From the NCBI RefSeq assembly GCF_963678635.1, contig NC_087064.1:37395716-37459715 (forward strand): a stretch of 64,000 nucleotides of DNA. The letters run 5' to 3'. This document shows, piece after piece, positions 50,752 to 64,000 of the stretch. This DNA is from Symsagittifera roscoffensis (Eukaryota; Xenacoelomorpha; Acoela; Convolutidae). The translations under genes were made by a program, and so were the position numbers. Below the pieces are notes generated by a model that ran no database searches, was not told the DNA's origin, and worked only from the letters and a program-made list of their open reading frames with translations. Numbering within the stretch: the first letter of the stretch is position 1; the number at the start of each line of letters is the position of its first letter.

Positions 50752-51236
50752 TTAAGAGAAATGAACGTAGTGAGGACTCTTATAGGTTTTGCTGATTTTT
50801 TTTTTCAGGAAAAAGTTAAAATTTGTCCAAGCTCAATTTTGATTTTTTCGCGGTTTGAATTGTGATTTCTTTTTAAGTTCAGTGCGTTTCCGTTGTTAAA
50901 AGGAAGGTAAACTTCACTATTGAACAGCAAAAACTTAAAAGCCACGAAAAAAGTGTTTGACTTGTAATTTCGAAAATGGAAATTAATTATCAGATTTCCC
51001 AGCGAATTTAAAGTTTTACTGTTTGATCCAGCTTTCTCAAATTGGGTTATTTCTAACAAAAACGTGTCCATCATAAGTTGTTCCATAATTTCAAAGAGCT
51101 TTAGGGCCATCTATTTTGTTTCTTCGAAATTCAAAAGTTGAAGATTTTTGAAAAAAAAAAGAAAACAAGTCAGTTTTTGTTTCAGTTTCTTTGCGTTGAT
51201 TTTTCTTTTCCAACTGTCAGTTGGCTATATTTATTG
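50752..51236 (+). repeat. Hairpin-headed dispersed repeat inserted in the satellite
   Basis: It begins TTAAGAGAAATGAACGTAGT and ends near AACTGTCAGTTGGCTATATT. Satellite monomer sequence flanks it on both sides, so it inserted after the array formed. Confidence 0.75.
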
Positions 51237-53523
51237 ATGAAAATAACTTATCTGGTTTACGGTTCTTTAATTTTTTTTCTGCAAAGGGTAACTCTACGGG
51301 TTTTTTGTATATGTGCTAAGGGTAAGTAGATTTTGTAGTGATGTTCATATAAGTCGACTGATTCTTGAACTTGGATTTTGATTTTCTCTTGTTTGTCTCA
51401 ATGTTTTTAAGCTCCCGTGATCTTTCTTAGTCTCACTTTTGAATAGTGATGACTATCAACTGCTTATTTAATTGATGATTTTTTTTGAAATTTAGTGTTC
51501 AAAATTGTTTGTTTCGTTTCAATCCTTGAATAATTTTTTTGAATGAAAGGCTAATTAGAAGAAAATTTTCGTCGCACTTTTGTGCAAATGACACTTTGAT
51601 TCTTTTTACATGATCATCATTTAAAATGTTTGATCTTTGAACTTCTGTACATTTTTCCTGGCTTGAATGGAACGATGTTGAGTTAGGTTGTTGTTCAATA
51701 GCCTCAATTTTGAATTTTGATTACTATCAACCGTCCATTTACCTGATTTTCTTCTTGGAAAATCAATGAGTGTAGAAATAGATCTTTCTTCAATGTAATG
51801 TCGGGTTTTCTGAAAAAACCTTTACTTTTGATTAATGAATGGAGTCATTAATTAAAGTAACAATCTTGCACGCGTTTCTTTTGTATATGTGCAAAGAGTA
51901 AGTAGATTTCGTAGTGATATTCATATAAACTGTTTGATTCCTGAATTTTGATTTAACTTTTCTCCTGCTTATTCAACATTTGAAGCTCACGTGAGGTTTC
52001 TTAGGTTCACTGATGAATCGTGATGACTATCAACTGCCCTTTCAACTGTTGATTTTTTAAATTTAATTTTCAGTTTTGTTTCGTTTAAATTAATGAATAA
52101 TTCTTTGATTGAAAGTCTGATTAGTAGAAGGGTAATCTCCTCGCAATTTAGTGCAAAGGACATCTCGATTTTGTATATGATCTTCATTTAAACTGTTTGA
52201 TCCTTGAATCTGTGTACATTTTTCTGGTTGAATCAACGATGTTAAGCTGGCGTGATGTTCCATAGCCTCACTTTTGATCCTTGGGGGCTATCAACTGACT
52301 ATTCAACTTATTTTTCTTGGAAATGAAATGAGTGTAGACTGTTTTTTTTTTCGGTCGTAGGGGATTTTTCAATCAAATATTGATTTCCAGAAAAACTTCA
52401 ACCTGCGATGAATGGCTAGAGTCACTGAACCTTGATGAAATCAACTAGTCTGACTTGCCGTTTATTTGTTTTTGTGAAGAGGGTAAGTAGATTTCCTAAG
52501 GATATTTATTTAGACTGTCTGATTCCTGATTTTAGCTATTACTTTTCTCTTGCCTGTATCAGCGTTTTAAAGCTCTCCTGGTGTTTCTTAGCCTCATCTT
52601 TGAATCTTGATGACTGTCAACTGCTCATTCACCTGATGATTTTTTTGAGAATTGAGTGTTCCGTTTTTTTCGTCTAGTTCCAACTCAAATAATATTTTTT
52701 TCGGATGAAAGTTAATAAGTCGTAGAAATTTTCCTCGCATTCACAATTCTTTTTTGTACACGATCTACCTTTAAATTGCTTGCTAATTGAAGTTCTGGCC
52801 ATTTTTCCAGGTTTGAATCAATGATGTTAAGTTGGCGTGATGTTGCATTGCCTCACTTTTGAACCTTGTAGAATGTGTTACTTTTTATTTCTGACGGAAT
52901 GGTTTCCTTCTCAATGGAAGGTCGGGTTTCCTGAAAAACCTTGTGATGAAGGACTAGAGTCTTTGAACATTGATGATGTAAAGTAATTAATCTGACTTGC
53001 TGTTCCTTTGTTTTTTGTGCAAAGGGTAACTAGATTTTGTAGCCATCTTCATAAGAGTTGTCTGATTCTTGATCTTAGATCCTGATGTTACTTTTCTCCT
53101 GCTTCTCTCAGCGTTTTTAAGCTCACATTATGTTTCTTAGCCTCAATTTTAGTCGTGATGACTGACAACTGACCATTCAACTGATGATTTTCTTGATGTG
53201 TAGTGTTCAGTATTGTTGTTTCGTTTCAATTCTTGAATAGTTTTTTTTTAATGAAATTCTAATAAGAAGAAAAATTTCGTCGCAATTTTGTGCAAAGGAC
53301 TTTTTGGTTTTTTACATGATCATCATTTAAAATGATTGAACCTTGAATATCTATTCATTTTTTCTGGTTTGAATCAACGATGTTAAATTGGTGTGGTTTT
53401 CCATAGCCTCAATTTTGAACTTTGATTACCATCAACCGTCACTTTACCTGATTTTTTCTTGGAAAATCAATGAGTGTAGAAATGGATTTTTCCTCAATCG
53501 AAGATCGGGTTTCCTGAAAAAGA

Positions 53524-53618
53524 AGAATGACTGGAGTCATTGATTAAAATAGCCTTTCCACATATACAAAAGAACCCTAAGCCAGGTTGTTATTTTAATC
53601 AATGACTCCAGTCATTCT
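53524..53618. repeat. Satellite hairpin 1
   Basis: A 28-bp perfect stem (starts AGAATGACTGGAGTCATTGA) surrounds a loop containing CATATACAAAAGAACCCTAA. Copies are at 55787-55881, 57059-57153 and 58804-58898. Confidence 0.95.
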
Positions 53619-55786
53619 CCTCAAGTAAAAGTTCTTCGCGTTTTGAAGCTCACGTGATGTTTCCTAGCCTCACTTTTGAATTGTGATGTCTATCGTCTGC
53701 CCATACATCTGACGGTTTTTTTCGAATTAAGCGTTCAGTTTTGTTTGTTTCGTTTCAGTCAATGCATTTTTTTGCATGAGATTCGAATCAGTAGAAAATT
53801 TATTTTTTCGTTATTTTGTGCAAAGTTCACTTTGATTTTGTACATGATCTGAATTTAAAATGTTTGATCATTGAACTTGTATACATTTTTTCCGGCTCGG
53901 ATCAATGATATTATTTTCGCGTGATGTCCCATAGCCTCACTTTTGAACCGTGATGACTATCAACTGCCCATTTAACTGATGATTTTGTCAAAGAAATGTA
54001 GACCTCAGTTTTGTTTGTTTCGTTTCAATAAATGAATAATTTTTGAATGAAAGTCTAAGTAGTCGTTGAGACTTTTTACTGCGACCTGTATGAGGGCCTC
54101 TTTTATAATTAACTTTCTTTTTCTGTTTTGAATCAATGATGTTGAATGGACGTGATGTTCCATAGCCTCGTTTTTGAATCGTGATGACTATCGACTGCCC
54201 ATTCAACTGATGATTTAATTAAAAATTTAAACTTCAATTTGGTTTGTTTCATTTCAATAAATGAATAAATTTTAAAGAGTCTAATTAGTCGTAGAGATTT
54301 TTCATTGCGATCTTGTGCAAAAGTAATTTGGTTTTGCTATATGGTTTTGTAAATTGTTTGATCATTGGGTATTCATACATGTTTTCCGGTTTGAATCAGC
54401 TATGTTGAGTGGGGGCGTGATGTTCCATAGCCTCCTTTTTGACAATCAACTGCCCATTTAAGTGATTTTTTGTTGGAAATCGAATGAGTGCAGAATGTGT
54501 TGATTTTTTTGTCCGAATGTTATTCTCTTGACTTGCTGTTCTTTCGTTTTTGTGGAAAGCGTCATAAGATTTCGTAGTGATCTTCATACGAATCGTCTGA
54601 TTCCTGAATTTTCGATTTTTCTTTTCTCCTGCTGTTCTTCACGTTTTTAAGCTCACGTGATGTTTCGTAGCCTCACTTTTGAATTGTGATGTCTATCGTC
54701 TGCCCATACATCTGATGGTTTTTTGAATTAAGTGTTCAGTTTTGTTTATTTTGTTACAGTCAATGCAGTTTTATGCATGAGATTCGAATCACTAGAAAAA
54801 TTTTTATCTCGCAAGTTCATTTTGATTTTGTACATGATCTGAATTTAAAATGTTTGATCATTGAACTTGTATAAATTTTTTCCGGCTCGAATCAACGATA
54901 TTATTTTCTCGTGATGTCCCATAGCCTCACTTTTGAACCGTGATGACTATCAACTGCCCATTTAACATATGATTTTATCAGAGAAATGTAGACCTCAGTT
55001 TTGTTTGTTTCGTTTCAATAAATGAATAATTTTTGAGTGAAAGTCTAAGTAGTCGTTGAGATTTTTTACTGCGAAGTTTATAAGGGTCTCTTTTATAATA
55101 AACTTTCTTCTTCTGGTCTGAATCAATGATGTTAAATGGGCGTGATGTTCCATAGCCTCACTTTTGAAACTTGATGACTATCAAATGCCCATTTAAGTGA
55201 TTTTTTGTTGGAAATCGATTGAGTGCAGAATGTCTTGATTTTTTTGTCGGAATGCGATCTGTTGACTTGCTGTTCTTGCGTTTTTGTGCAAAGCGTCAGT
55301 AGATTTTGTAGTGATCTTCATATGAATCGTCTGACTCCTGAATTTTAATTTTACTTTTCTCCTCCTTGTCTCAACGTTTTCAAGCTAAAATGATGTGTCT
55401 TCGCCTCACTTTTGAATCGTGATGACTGACAACTGACCATTCAACTGATGATTTTCTTGATGTGTAGTGTTCAGTATTGTTGTTTCGTTTCAATTCTTGA
55501 ATAGTTTTTTTTAATGAAATTCTAATTAGAAGAAAAATTTCGTCGCAATTTTGTGCAAAGGACTTTTTGGTTTTTTACATGATCATCATTTAAAATGATT
55601 GAACCTTGAATATCTATTCATTTTTTCTGGTTTGAATCAACGATGTTAAATTGGTGTGGTTTTCCATAGCCTCAATTTTGAACTTTGATTACCATCAACC
55701 GTCACTTTACCTGATTTTTTCTTGGAAAATCAATGAGTGTAGAAATGGATTTTTCCTCAATCGAAGATCGGGTTTCCTGAAAAAGA

Positions 55787-55881
55787 AGAATGACTGGAGT
55801 CATTGATTAAAATCGCCTTTCCACATATACAAAAGAACCCTAAGCCAGATTGTTATTTTAATCAATGACTCCAGTCATTCT
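55787..55881. repeat. Satellite hairpin 2
   Basis: Same stem and loop as the copy at 53524, with AAAATCGCC in place of AAAATAGCC at the stem-loop border. Confidence 0.9.
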
Positions 55882-57058
55882 CCTCAAGTAAAAGTTCTTC
55901 GCGTTTTGAAGCTCACGTGATGTTTCGTAGCCTCACTTTTGAATTGTGATGTCTATCGTCTGCCCATACATCTGACGGTTTTTTCGAATTAAGTGTTCAG
56001 TTTTGTTTGTTTCGTTTCAGTCAATGCATTTTTTTGCATGAGATTCGAATCAGTAGAAAATTTATTTTTTCGTAATTTTGTGCAAAGTTCACTTTGATTT
56101 TGTACATGTTCTGAATTTAAAATGTTTGATCATTGAACTTGTATACATTTTTTCCGGCTCGAATCAATGATATTATTTTCGCGTGATGTCCCATAGCCTC
56201 ACTTTTGAACCGTGATGACTATCAACTGCCCATTTAACATATGATTTTATCAGAGAAATGTAGACCTCAGTTTTGTTTGTTTCGTTTCAATAAATGAATA
56301 ATTTTTGAGTGAAAGTCTAAGTAGTCGTTGAGATTTTTTACTGCGAAGTTTATAAGGTTCTCTTTTATAATAAACTTTCTTCTTCTGGTTTGAATCAATG
56401 ATGTTAAATGGGCGTGATGTTCCATAGCCTCACTTTTGAAACTTGATGACTATCAAATGCCCATTTAAGTGATTTTTTGTTGGAAATCGATTGAGTGCAG
56501 AATGTCTTGATTTTTTTGTCGGAATGCGATCTGTTGACTTGCTGTTCTTGCGTTTTTGTGCAAAGCGTCAGTAGATTTTGCAGTGATCTTCATATGAATC
56601 GTCTGACTCCTGAATTTTAATTTTACTTTTCTCCTCCTTGTCTCAACGTTTTCAAGCTAAAATGATGTGTCTTCGCCTCACTTTTGAATCGTGATGACTG
56701 ACAACTGACCATTCAACTGATGATTTTCTTGATGTGTAGTGTACAGTATTGTTGTTTCGTTTCAATTCTTGAATAGTTTTTTTTAATGAAATTCTAATTA
56801 GAAGAAAAATTTCGTCGCAATTTTGTGCAAAGGACTTTTTGGTTTTTTACATGATCATCATTTAAAATGATTGAACCTTGAATATCTATTCATTTTTTCT
56901 GGTTTGAATCAACGATGTTAAATTGGTGTGGTTTTCCATAGCCTCAATTTTGAACTTTGATTACCATCAACCGTCACTTTACCTGATTTTTTCTTGGAAA
57001 ATCAATGAGTGTAGAAATGGATTTTTCCTCAATCGAAGATCGGGTTTCCTGAAAAAGA

Positions 57059-57153
57059 AGAATGACTGGAGTCATTGATTAAAATCGCCTTTCCACATAT
57101 ACAAAAGAACCCTAAGCCAGATTGTTATTTTAATCAATGACTCCAGTCATTCT
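57059..57153. repeat. Satellite hairpin 3
   Basis: Same stem and loop, with the AAAATCGCC variant. Confidence 0.9.
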
Positions 57154-58803
57154 CCTCAAGTAAAAGTTCTTCGCGTTTTGAAGCTCACGTGATGTTTCGT
57201 AGCCTCACTTTTGAATTGTGATGTCTATCGTCTGCCCATACATCTGACGGTTTTTTCGAATTAAGTGTTCAGTTTTGTTTGTTTCGTTTCAGTCAATGCA
57301 TTTTTTTGCATGAGATTCGAATCAGTAGAAAATTTATTTTTTCGTAATTTTGTGCAAAGTTCACTTTGATTTTGTACATGTTCTGAATTTAAAATGTTTG
57401 ATCATTGAACTTGTATACATTTTTTCCGGCTCGAATCAATGATATTATTTTCGCGTGATGTCCCATAGCCTCACTTTTGAACCGTGATGACTATCAACTG
57501 CCCATTTAACTGATGATTTTGTCAAAGAAATGTAGACCTCAGTTTTGTTTGTTTCGTTTCAATAAATGAATAATTTTTGAATGAAAGTCTAAGTAGTCGT
57601 TGAGACTTTTTACTGCGACCTGTATGAGGGCCTCTTTTATAATTAACTTTCTTTTTCTGTTTTGAATCAATGATGTTAAATGGACGTGATGTTCCATAGC
57701 CTCACTTTTGAATCATGATGACTATAGACTGCCCATTTAACTGATGATTTAATTAAAAATTTAAACTTCAATTTGGTTTGTTTCATTTCAATGAATGAAT
57801 AAATTTTAAAGAGTCTAATTAGTCGTAGAGATTTTTCATTGCGATCTTGTGCAAAAGTAATTTGGTTTTGCTATATGGTTTTGTAAATTGTTTGATCATT
57901 GGGTATTCATACATGTTTTCCGGTTTGAATCAGCTATGTTGAGTGGGGGCGTGATGTTCCATAGCCTCCTTTTTGACAATCAACTGCCCATTTAAGTGAT
58001 TTTTTGTTGGAAATCGAATGAGTGCAGAATGTGTTGATTTTTTTGTCCGAATGTTATTCTCTTGACTTGCTGTTCTTTCGTTTTTGTGGAAAGCGTCATA
58101 AGATTTCGTAGTGATCTTCATACGAATCGTCTGATTCCTGAGTTTTCGATTTTTCTTTTCTCCTGTTCTTCACGTTTTTAAGCTCACGTGATGTTTCGTA
58201 GCCTCACTTTTGAATTGTGATGTCTATCGTCTGCCCATACATCTGATGGTTTTTTGAATTAAGTGTTCAGTTTTGTTTGTTTTGTTACAGTCAATGCAGT
58301 TTTATGCATGAGATTCGAATCACTAGAAAAATTTTTATCTCGCAAGTTCATTTTGATTTTGTACATGATCTGAATTTAAAATGTTTGATCATTGAACTTG
58401 TTTAAATTTTTTCCGGCTCGAATCAACGATATTATTTTCTCGTCTTGTCCCATAGCCTCACTTTTGAACCGTGATGACTATCAACTGCCCATTTAACTTA
58501 TGATTTTATCAGAGAAATGTAGACCTCAGTTTTGTTTGTTTCGTTTCAATAAATGAATAATTTTTGAGTGAAAGTCTAAGTAGTCGTTGAGATTTTTTAC
58601 TGCAATCTTTATAAGGGTCTCTTTTATAATTAACTTTCTTCTTCTGGTTTGAATCAATGATGTTAAATGGGCGTGATGTTCCATAGCCTCACTTTTGAAC
58701 TTTGATTACCATCAACCGTCACTTTACCTGATTTTTTCTTGGAAAATCAATGAGTGTAGAAATGGATTTTTCCTCAATCGAAGATCGGGTTTCCTGAAAA
58801 AGA

Positions 58804-58898
58804 AGAATGACTGGAGTCATTGATTAAAATCGCCTTTCCACATATACAAAAGAACCCTAAGCCAGATTGTTATTTTAATCAATGACTCCAGTCATTCT
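58804..58898. repeat. Satellite hairpin 4
   Basis: Same stem and loop, with the AAAATCGCC variant. It lies 1745 bp from hairpin 3. Confidence 0.9.
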
Positions 58899-61800
58899 CC
58901 TCAAGTAAAAGTTCTTCGCGTTTTGAAGCTCACGTGATGTTTCGTAGCCTCACTTTTGAATTGTGATGTCTATCGTCTGCCCATACATCTGACGGTTTTT
59001 TCGAATTAAGTGTTCAGTTTTGTTTGTTTCGTTTCAGTCAATGCATTTTTTTGCATGAGATTCGAATCAGTAGAAAATTTATTTTTTCGTAATTTTGTGC
59101 AAAGTTCACTTTGATTTTGTACATGTTCTGAATTTAAAATGTTTGATCATTGAACTTGTATACATTTTTTCCGGCTCGAATCAATGATATTATTTTCGCG
59201 TGATGTCCCATAGCCTCACTTTTGAACCGTGATGACTATCAACTGCCCATTTAACTGATGATTTTGTCAAAGAAATGTAGACCTCAGTTTTGTTTGTTTC
59301 GTTTCAATAAATGAATAATTTTTGAATGAAAGTCTAAGTAGTCGTTGAGACTTTTTACTGCGACCTGTATGAGGGCCTCTTTTATAATTAACTTTCTTTT
59401 TCTGTTTTGAATCAATGATGTTAAATGGACGTGATGTTCCATAGCCTCACTTTTGAATCATGATGACTATAGACTGCCCATTTAACTGATGATTTAATTA
59501 AAAATTTAAACTTCAATTTGGTTTGTTTCATTTCAATGAATGAATAAATTTTAAAGAGTCTAATTAGTCGTAGAGATTTTTCATTGCGATCTTGTGCAAA
59601 AGTAATTTGGTTTTGCTATATGGTTTTGTAAATTGTTTGATCATTGGGTATTCATACATGTTTTCCGGTTTGAATCAGCTATGTTGAGTGGGGGCGTGAT
59701 GTTCCATAGCCTCCTTTTTGACAATCAACTGCCCATTTAAGTGATTTTTTGTTGGAAATCGAATGAGTGCAGAATGTGTTGATTTTTTTGTCCGAATGTT
59801 ATTCTCTTGACTTGCTGTTCTTTCGTTTTTGTGGAAAGCGTCATAAGATTTCGTAGTGATCTTCATACGAATCGTCTGATTCCTGAGTTTTCGATTTTTC
59901 TTTTCTCCTGTTCTTCACGTTTTTAAGCTCACGTGATGTTTCGTAGCCTCACTTTTGAATTGTGATGTCTATCGTCTGCCCATACATCTGATGGTTTTTT
60001 GAATTAAGTGTTCAGTTTTGTTTGTTTTGTTACAGTCAATGCAGTTTTATGCATGAGATTCGAATCACTAGAAAAATTTTTATCTCCCAAGTTCATTTTG
60101 ATTTTGTACATGATCTGAATTTAAAATGTTTGATCATTGAACTTGTTTAAATTTTTTCCGGCTCGAATCAACGATATTATTTTCTCGTCTTGTCCCATAG
60201 CCTCACTTTTGAACCGTGATGACTATCAACTGCCCATTTAACTTATGATTTTATCAGAGAAATGTAGACCTCAGTTTTGTTTGTTTCGTTTCAATAAATG
60301 AATAATTTTTGAGTGAAAGTCTAAGTAGTCGTTGAGATTTTTTACTGCAATCTTTATAAGGGTCTCTTTTATAATTAACTTTCTTCTTCTGGTTTGAATC
60401 AATGATGTTAAATGGGCGTGATGTTCCATAGCCTCACTTTTGGAACTTGATGACTATCAAATGCCCATTTAAGTGATTTTTTGTTGGAAATCGAATGAGT
60501 GCAGAATGTCTTGATTTTTTTGTCGGAATGCGATCTGTTGACTTGCTGTTCTTGCGTTTTTGTGCAAAGCGTCAGTAGATTTTGTAGTGATCTTCATATG
60601 AATTGTCTGACTCCTGAATTTTAATTTTACTTTTCTCCTTGTCTCAACGTTTTCAAGCTAAAATGATGTGTCTTCGCCTCACTTTTGAATCGTGATGACT
60701 ATCGACTGCCCATTTAACGGATGATTTAATTAAAAATTCAGTCTTTACTTTTGTTTGTTTCATTTCAAAAAATGAATAATTTTTAGAGAGTCTAAGTAGT
60801 CGTAGAGATTTTTCATTGAGATCTTGTGCAAAGGTAATATGGTTTTGCTACATGATCTCCTTGTAAATCGTTTGATCATTGTGTATTTATACACGTTTTC
60901 CGGTTTGAATCTGCAATGTTGAGTGGGCGTGATGTTCCATAGCCTCACTTTTGAAACTTAATGACTATCAACTGCCCATTTACGTGATTTTTTTGTTGGA
61001 ATTCGAATGAGTGCAGAATGATGATTTTTTGTCCTAATGCTTTTCGGTTGACTTGCTGTTCTTTCGTTTTTGTGGAAAGCGTCATTAGATTTAGTAGTGA
61101 TCTTCATTTGAATCGTCTGATTCCTGAATTTTTGGTTTTACTTTTCTCCTGCTGTTCTTCACGTTTTCAAGCTCACGTGATGTATAGTAGCCTCACTTTT
61201 GAATTGTGATGTCTATCTTCTGTCAATACATCTGATGGTTTTTTGAATTAAGCGTTGAGTTTTGTTTGTTTCGTTTCAGTAAAAGCATTTTTTTTTGCTT
61301 GAGATTCGAATCAGTGGAAAAATTATTTTCTTGCAATTTTGTGCAAAGTTCACTTTGATTTTGTACATGATCTGATTTTAAAATGTCTGATCATTGAACT
61401 TGTATACATTTTTTCCGGCTCGAATCAACGATATTATTTTCGCGTGATGTCCCATAGCCTCACTTCTGAACCGTGATGACTATCAACTGCCCATTTAACT
61501 GATGATTTTATCAAAGAAATGTAGACCTCAGTTTTGTTTGTTTCGTTTCAATAAATGAATAATTTTTGAATGAAAGTCTAAGTAGTCGTTGAGATTTTTT
61601 ACTGCGATCTTTATAAGGGTCTCTTTTATAATTAACTTTCTTTTTCTGGTTTGAATCAATGATGTTAACTTGGCTTGATGTTCCATAGCCTCACTTTTGA
61701 AACTTGATGACTATCAAATGCCCATTTAAGTGATTTTTTGTTGGAAATCGAATGAGTGCAGAATGTCTTGATTTTTTGTCGGAATGCGATCTGTTGACTT

Positions 61801-64000
61801 GCTGTTCTTGCGTTTTTGTGCAAAGCGTCAGTAGATTTTGTAGTGATCTTCATATGAATCGTCTGACTCCTGAATTTTAGTTTTACTTTTTTCCTCCTTG
61901 TCTCAACGTTTTCAAGCTAAAATGATGTGTCTTCGCCTCACTTTTGAATCGTGATGACTATCGACTGCCCATTTAACTGATGATTTACTTAAAAATTTAG
62001 TCTTCAGTTTTGTTTGTTTCGTTTCAAAAAATGAATAATTTTTAGAGAGTCTAAGTAGTCGTTGAGATTTTTTACTGCGATCTTTATAAGGGTCTCTTTT
62101 ATAATTAACTTTCTTCTTCTGGTTTGAATCAATGATGTTAAATGGGCGTGATGTTCCATAGCCTCACTTTTGGAACTTGATGACTATCAAATGCCCATTT
62201 AAGTGATTTTTTGTTGGAAATCGAATGAGTGCAGAATGTCTTGATTTTTTTGTCGGAATGCTATCTGTTGAGTTGCTGTTCTTCCGTTATTGTGCAAAGC
62301 GTCAGTAGATTTTGTAGTGATCTTCATATGAATTGTCTGACTCCTGAATTTTAATTTTACTTTTCTCCTTGTCTCAACGTTATCAAGCTAAAATGATGTG
62401 TCTTCGCCTCACTTTTGAATCGTGATGACTATCGTCTGCCCATACATCTGATGGTTTTTTGAATTAAGCGTTGAGTTTTGTTTGTTTCGTTTCAGTAAAA
62501 GCATTTTTTTTGCTTGAGATTCGAATCAGTGGAAAAATTATTTTCTTGCAATTTTGTGCAAAGTTCACTTTGATTTTGTACATGATCTGAATTTAAAATG
62601 TCTGATCATTGAACTTGTATACATTTTTTCCGGCTCGAATCAACGATATTATTTTCGCGTGATGTCCCATAGCCTCACTTCTGAACCGTGATGACTATCA
62701 ACTGCCCATTTAACTGATGATTTTATCAAAGAAATGTAGACCTCAGTTTTGTTTGTTTCGTTTCAATAAATGAATAATTTTTGAATTAAAGTCTAAGTAG
62801 TCGTTGAGATTTTTTACTGCGATCTTTATAAGGGTCTCTTTTTTATAATTAACTTTCTTTTTCTGGTTTGAATCAATGATGTTAACTTGGCTTGATGTTC
62901 CATAGCCTCACTTTTGAAACTTGATGACTATCAAATGCCCATTTAAGTGATTTTTTGTTGGAAATCGAATGAGTGCAGAATGTCTTGATTTTTTGTCGGA
63001 ATGCGATCTGTTGACTTGCTGTTCTTGCGTATTTGTGCAAAGCGTCAGTAGATTTTGTAGTGATCTTCATATGAATCGTCTGACTCCTGAATTTTAGTTT
63101 TACTTTTTTCCTCCTTGTCTCAACGTTTTCAAGCTAAAGTGATGTGTCTTCGCCTCACTTTTGAATCGTGATGACTATCGACTGCCCATTTAACTGATGA
63201 TTTACTTAAAAATTCAGTCTTCAGTTTTGTTTGTTTCGTTTCAAAAAATGAATAATTTTTAGAGAGTCTAAGTAGTCGTTGAGATTTTTTACTGCGATCT
63301 TTATAAGGGCCTCTTTTATAAATAACTTTCTTTTTCTGGTTCGAATCAATGATGTTAACTGCGCTTGATGTTCCATAGCCTCACTTTTGAAACTTGATGA
63401 CTATCAAATGCCCATTTAAGTGATTTTTTGTTGGAAATCGAATGAGTGCAGAATGTCATGATTTTTTTTTGTCGGAATGCTATCTGTTGAGTTGCTGTTC
63501 TTCCGTTATTGGGCAAAGCGTCAGTAGATTTTGAAGTGATCTTCATATGAATCGTCTGGTTCCTGAATTTTTGATTTTACTTTTCTCCTGCTGTTCTTCA
63601 CGTTTTTAAGCTCACGTGATGTTTCGTAGCCCCACTTTTGAATTGTGATGTCTATCGTCTGCCCATACATCTGATGGTTTTTTGAATTAAGTGTTCAGTT
63701 TTGTTTTTTTTTCGTTTCAATCAATGGATTTTTTTTACATGAGATTCGAATCAGTAGAAATTTTGTTTTCTCGCAATTTTGTGCAAAGCTCACTTTGATT
63801 TTGTACATGATCTGATTTTAAATTTTTTGATCATTGAACTTGTATACATTTTTTCCGGCTCGAATCAACGATATTGTTTTCGCGTGATGTCCCATAGCCT
63901 CACTTTTGAACCGTGATGAATATCAACTGCCCATTTAACTGATGATTTTATCAAAGAAATGTAGACCTGTTTTGTTTGTTTCGTTTCAATAAATGAATAA

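Larger units (their letters stand above)
50550..64000. repeat. Satellite array with higher-order repeats, open at right edge
   Basis: Monomers of roughly 230-266 bp share the core CATAGCCTCACTTTTGAA then CGTGATGACTATCAACTGCC, followed by TGATGATTTT, GTTTGTTTCGTTTCAAT, AATGAATAATTTTTGA and a TTGTGCAAAG.....GATTTTGTACATGAT block. Monomers are diverged at the left (50.5-53 kb) and more alike to the right. A 1745-bp multi-monomer unit repeats almost identically (the segment at 57930 recurs at 59675, and the hairpin at 57059 recurs at 58804). A dispersed repeat interrupts the left edge at 50752-51236. Short minus-strand frames repeated through the array track the satellite and are not genes. The array lies in the intron after exon 9. 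Confidence 0.9.

Noticed and set aside
54396-63546. Repeated minus-strand frames of about 62 codons in the 54-64 kb region
   Set aside because: They recur with satellite periodicity and carry the same frame only because the monomer does. There is no family match and codon use looks random.
50550-64000. CRISPR array
   Set aside because: Repeats are about 250 bp without unique spacers, in a eukaryotic intron.

Overview
The window is AT-rich eukaryotic (animal) DNA: intron-split coding exons with GT/AG borders, LINE reverse-transcriptase relics, many small inverted-repeat transposons, a Maverick/Polinton-type viral block and a long satellite array. I cannot name the species. The F54H12-type integrase and capsid-like fragments together with ATG16L1 suggest an invertebrate metazoan. 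A run of 200 Ns lies at 8601-8800.

The backbone is one plus-strand gene that I read as autophagy gene ATG16L1. Nine exons join in phase: exon 1 (13805-14111) with an ATG5-binding-like helix, four coiled-coil exons (33255-34085), three linker exons (36489-40375) and a first WD40-repeat exon (49706-49808). The remaining WD40 repeats must lie past the right edge. Introns are very long (19 kb, 9.3 kb, >14 kb) and hold nearly everything else.

1-13.8 kb: no complete gene. There are three decayed LINE reverse-transcriptase copies, one of them split by two kinds of MITE. There is also a 1.78-kb hAT-like element with an 8-bp target duplication, a diverged tandem array, a possible thioredoxin-like exon (11199-11320) and a terminal exon of an unknown gene (13104-13313).

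14.1-33.2 kb (intron 1): a Maverick/Polinton block, broken and amplified. First comes a tandem array of three units of decreasing length, each ending in the same truncated packaging-ATPase gene. Next is an integrase pseudogene, then two nearly identical 2777-bp units carrying ATPase, a small ORF and a virion-protein fragment, then a pX-like basic protein and a major-capsid C-terminal region. On the opposite strand are a PC4-like ORF and a frameshifted ORF. No polymerase B was found, so the element is incomplete. The block ends with an unknown 181-residue ORF whose 3' end is duplicated as a 343-bp foldback.

34-50 kb (introns 5-9): dispersed repeats, tRNA-derived SINE-like pieces and MITEs. 50.5-64 kb: a satellite of roughly 230-266-bp monomers with higher-order structure and embedded hairpins, running off the window.

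The viral-type genes appear mostly broken. The host gene reads open across every exon found.
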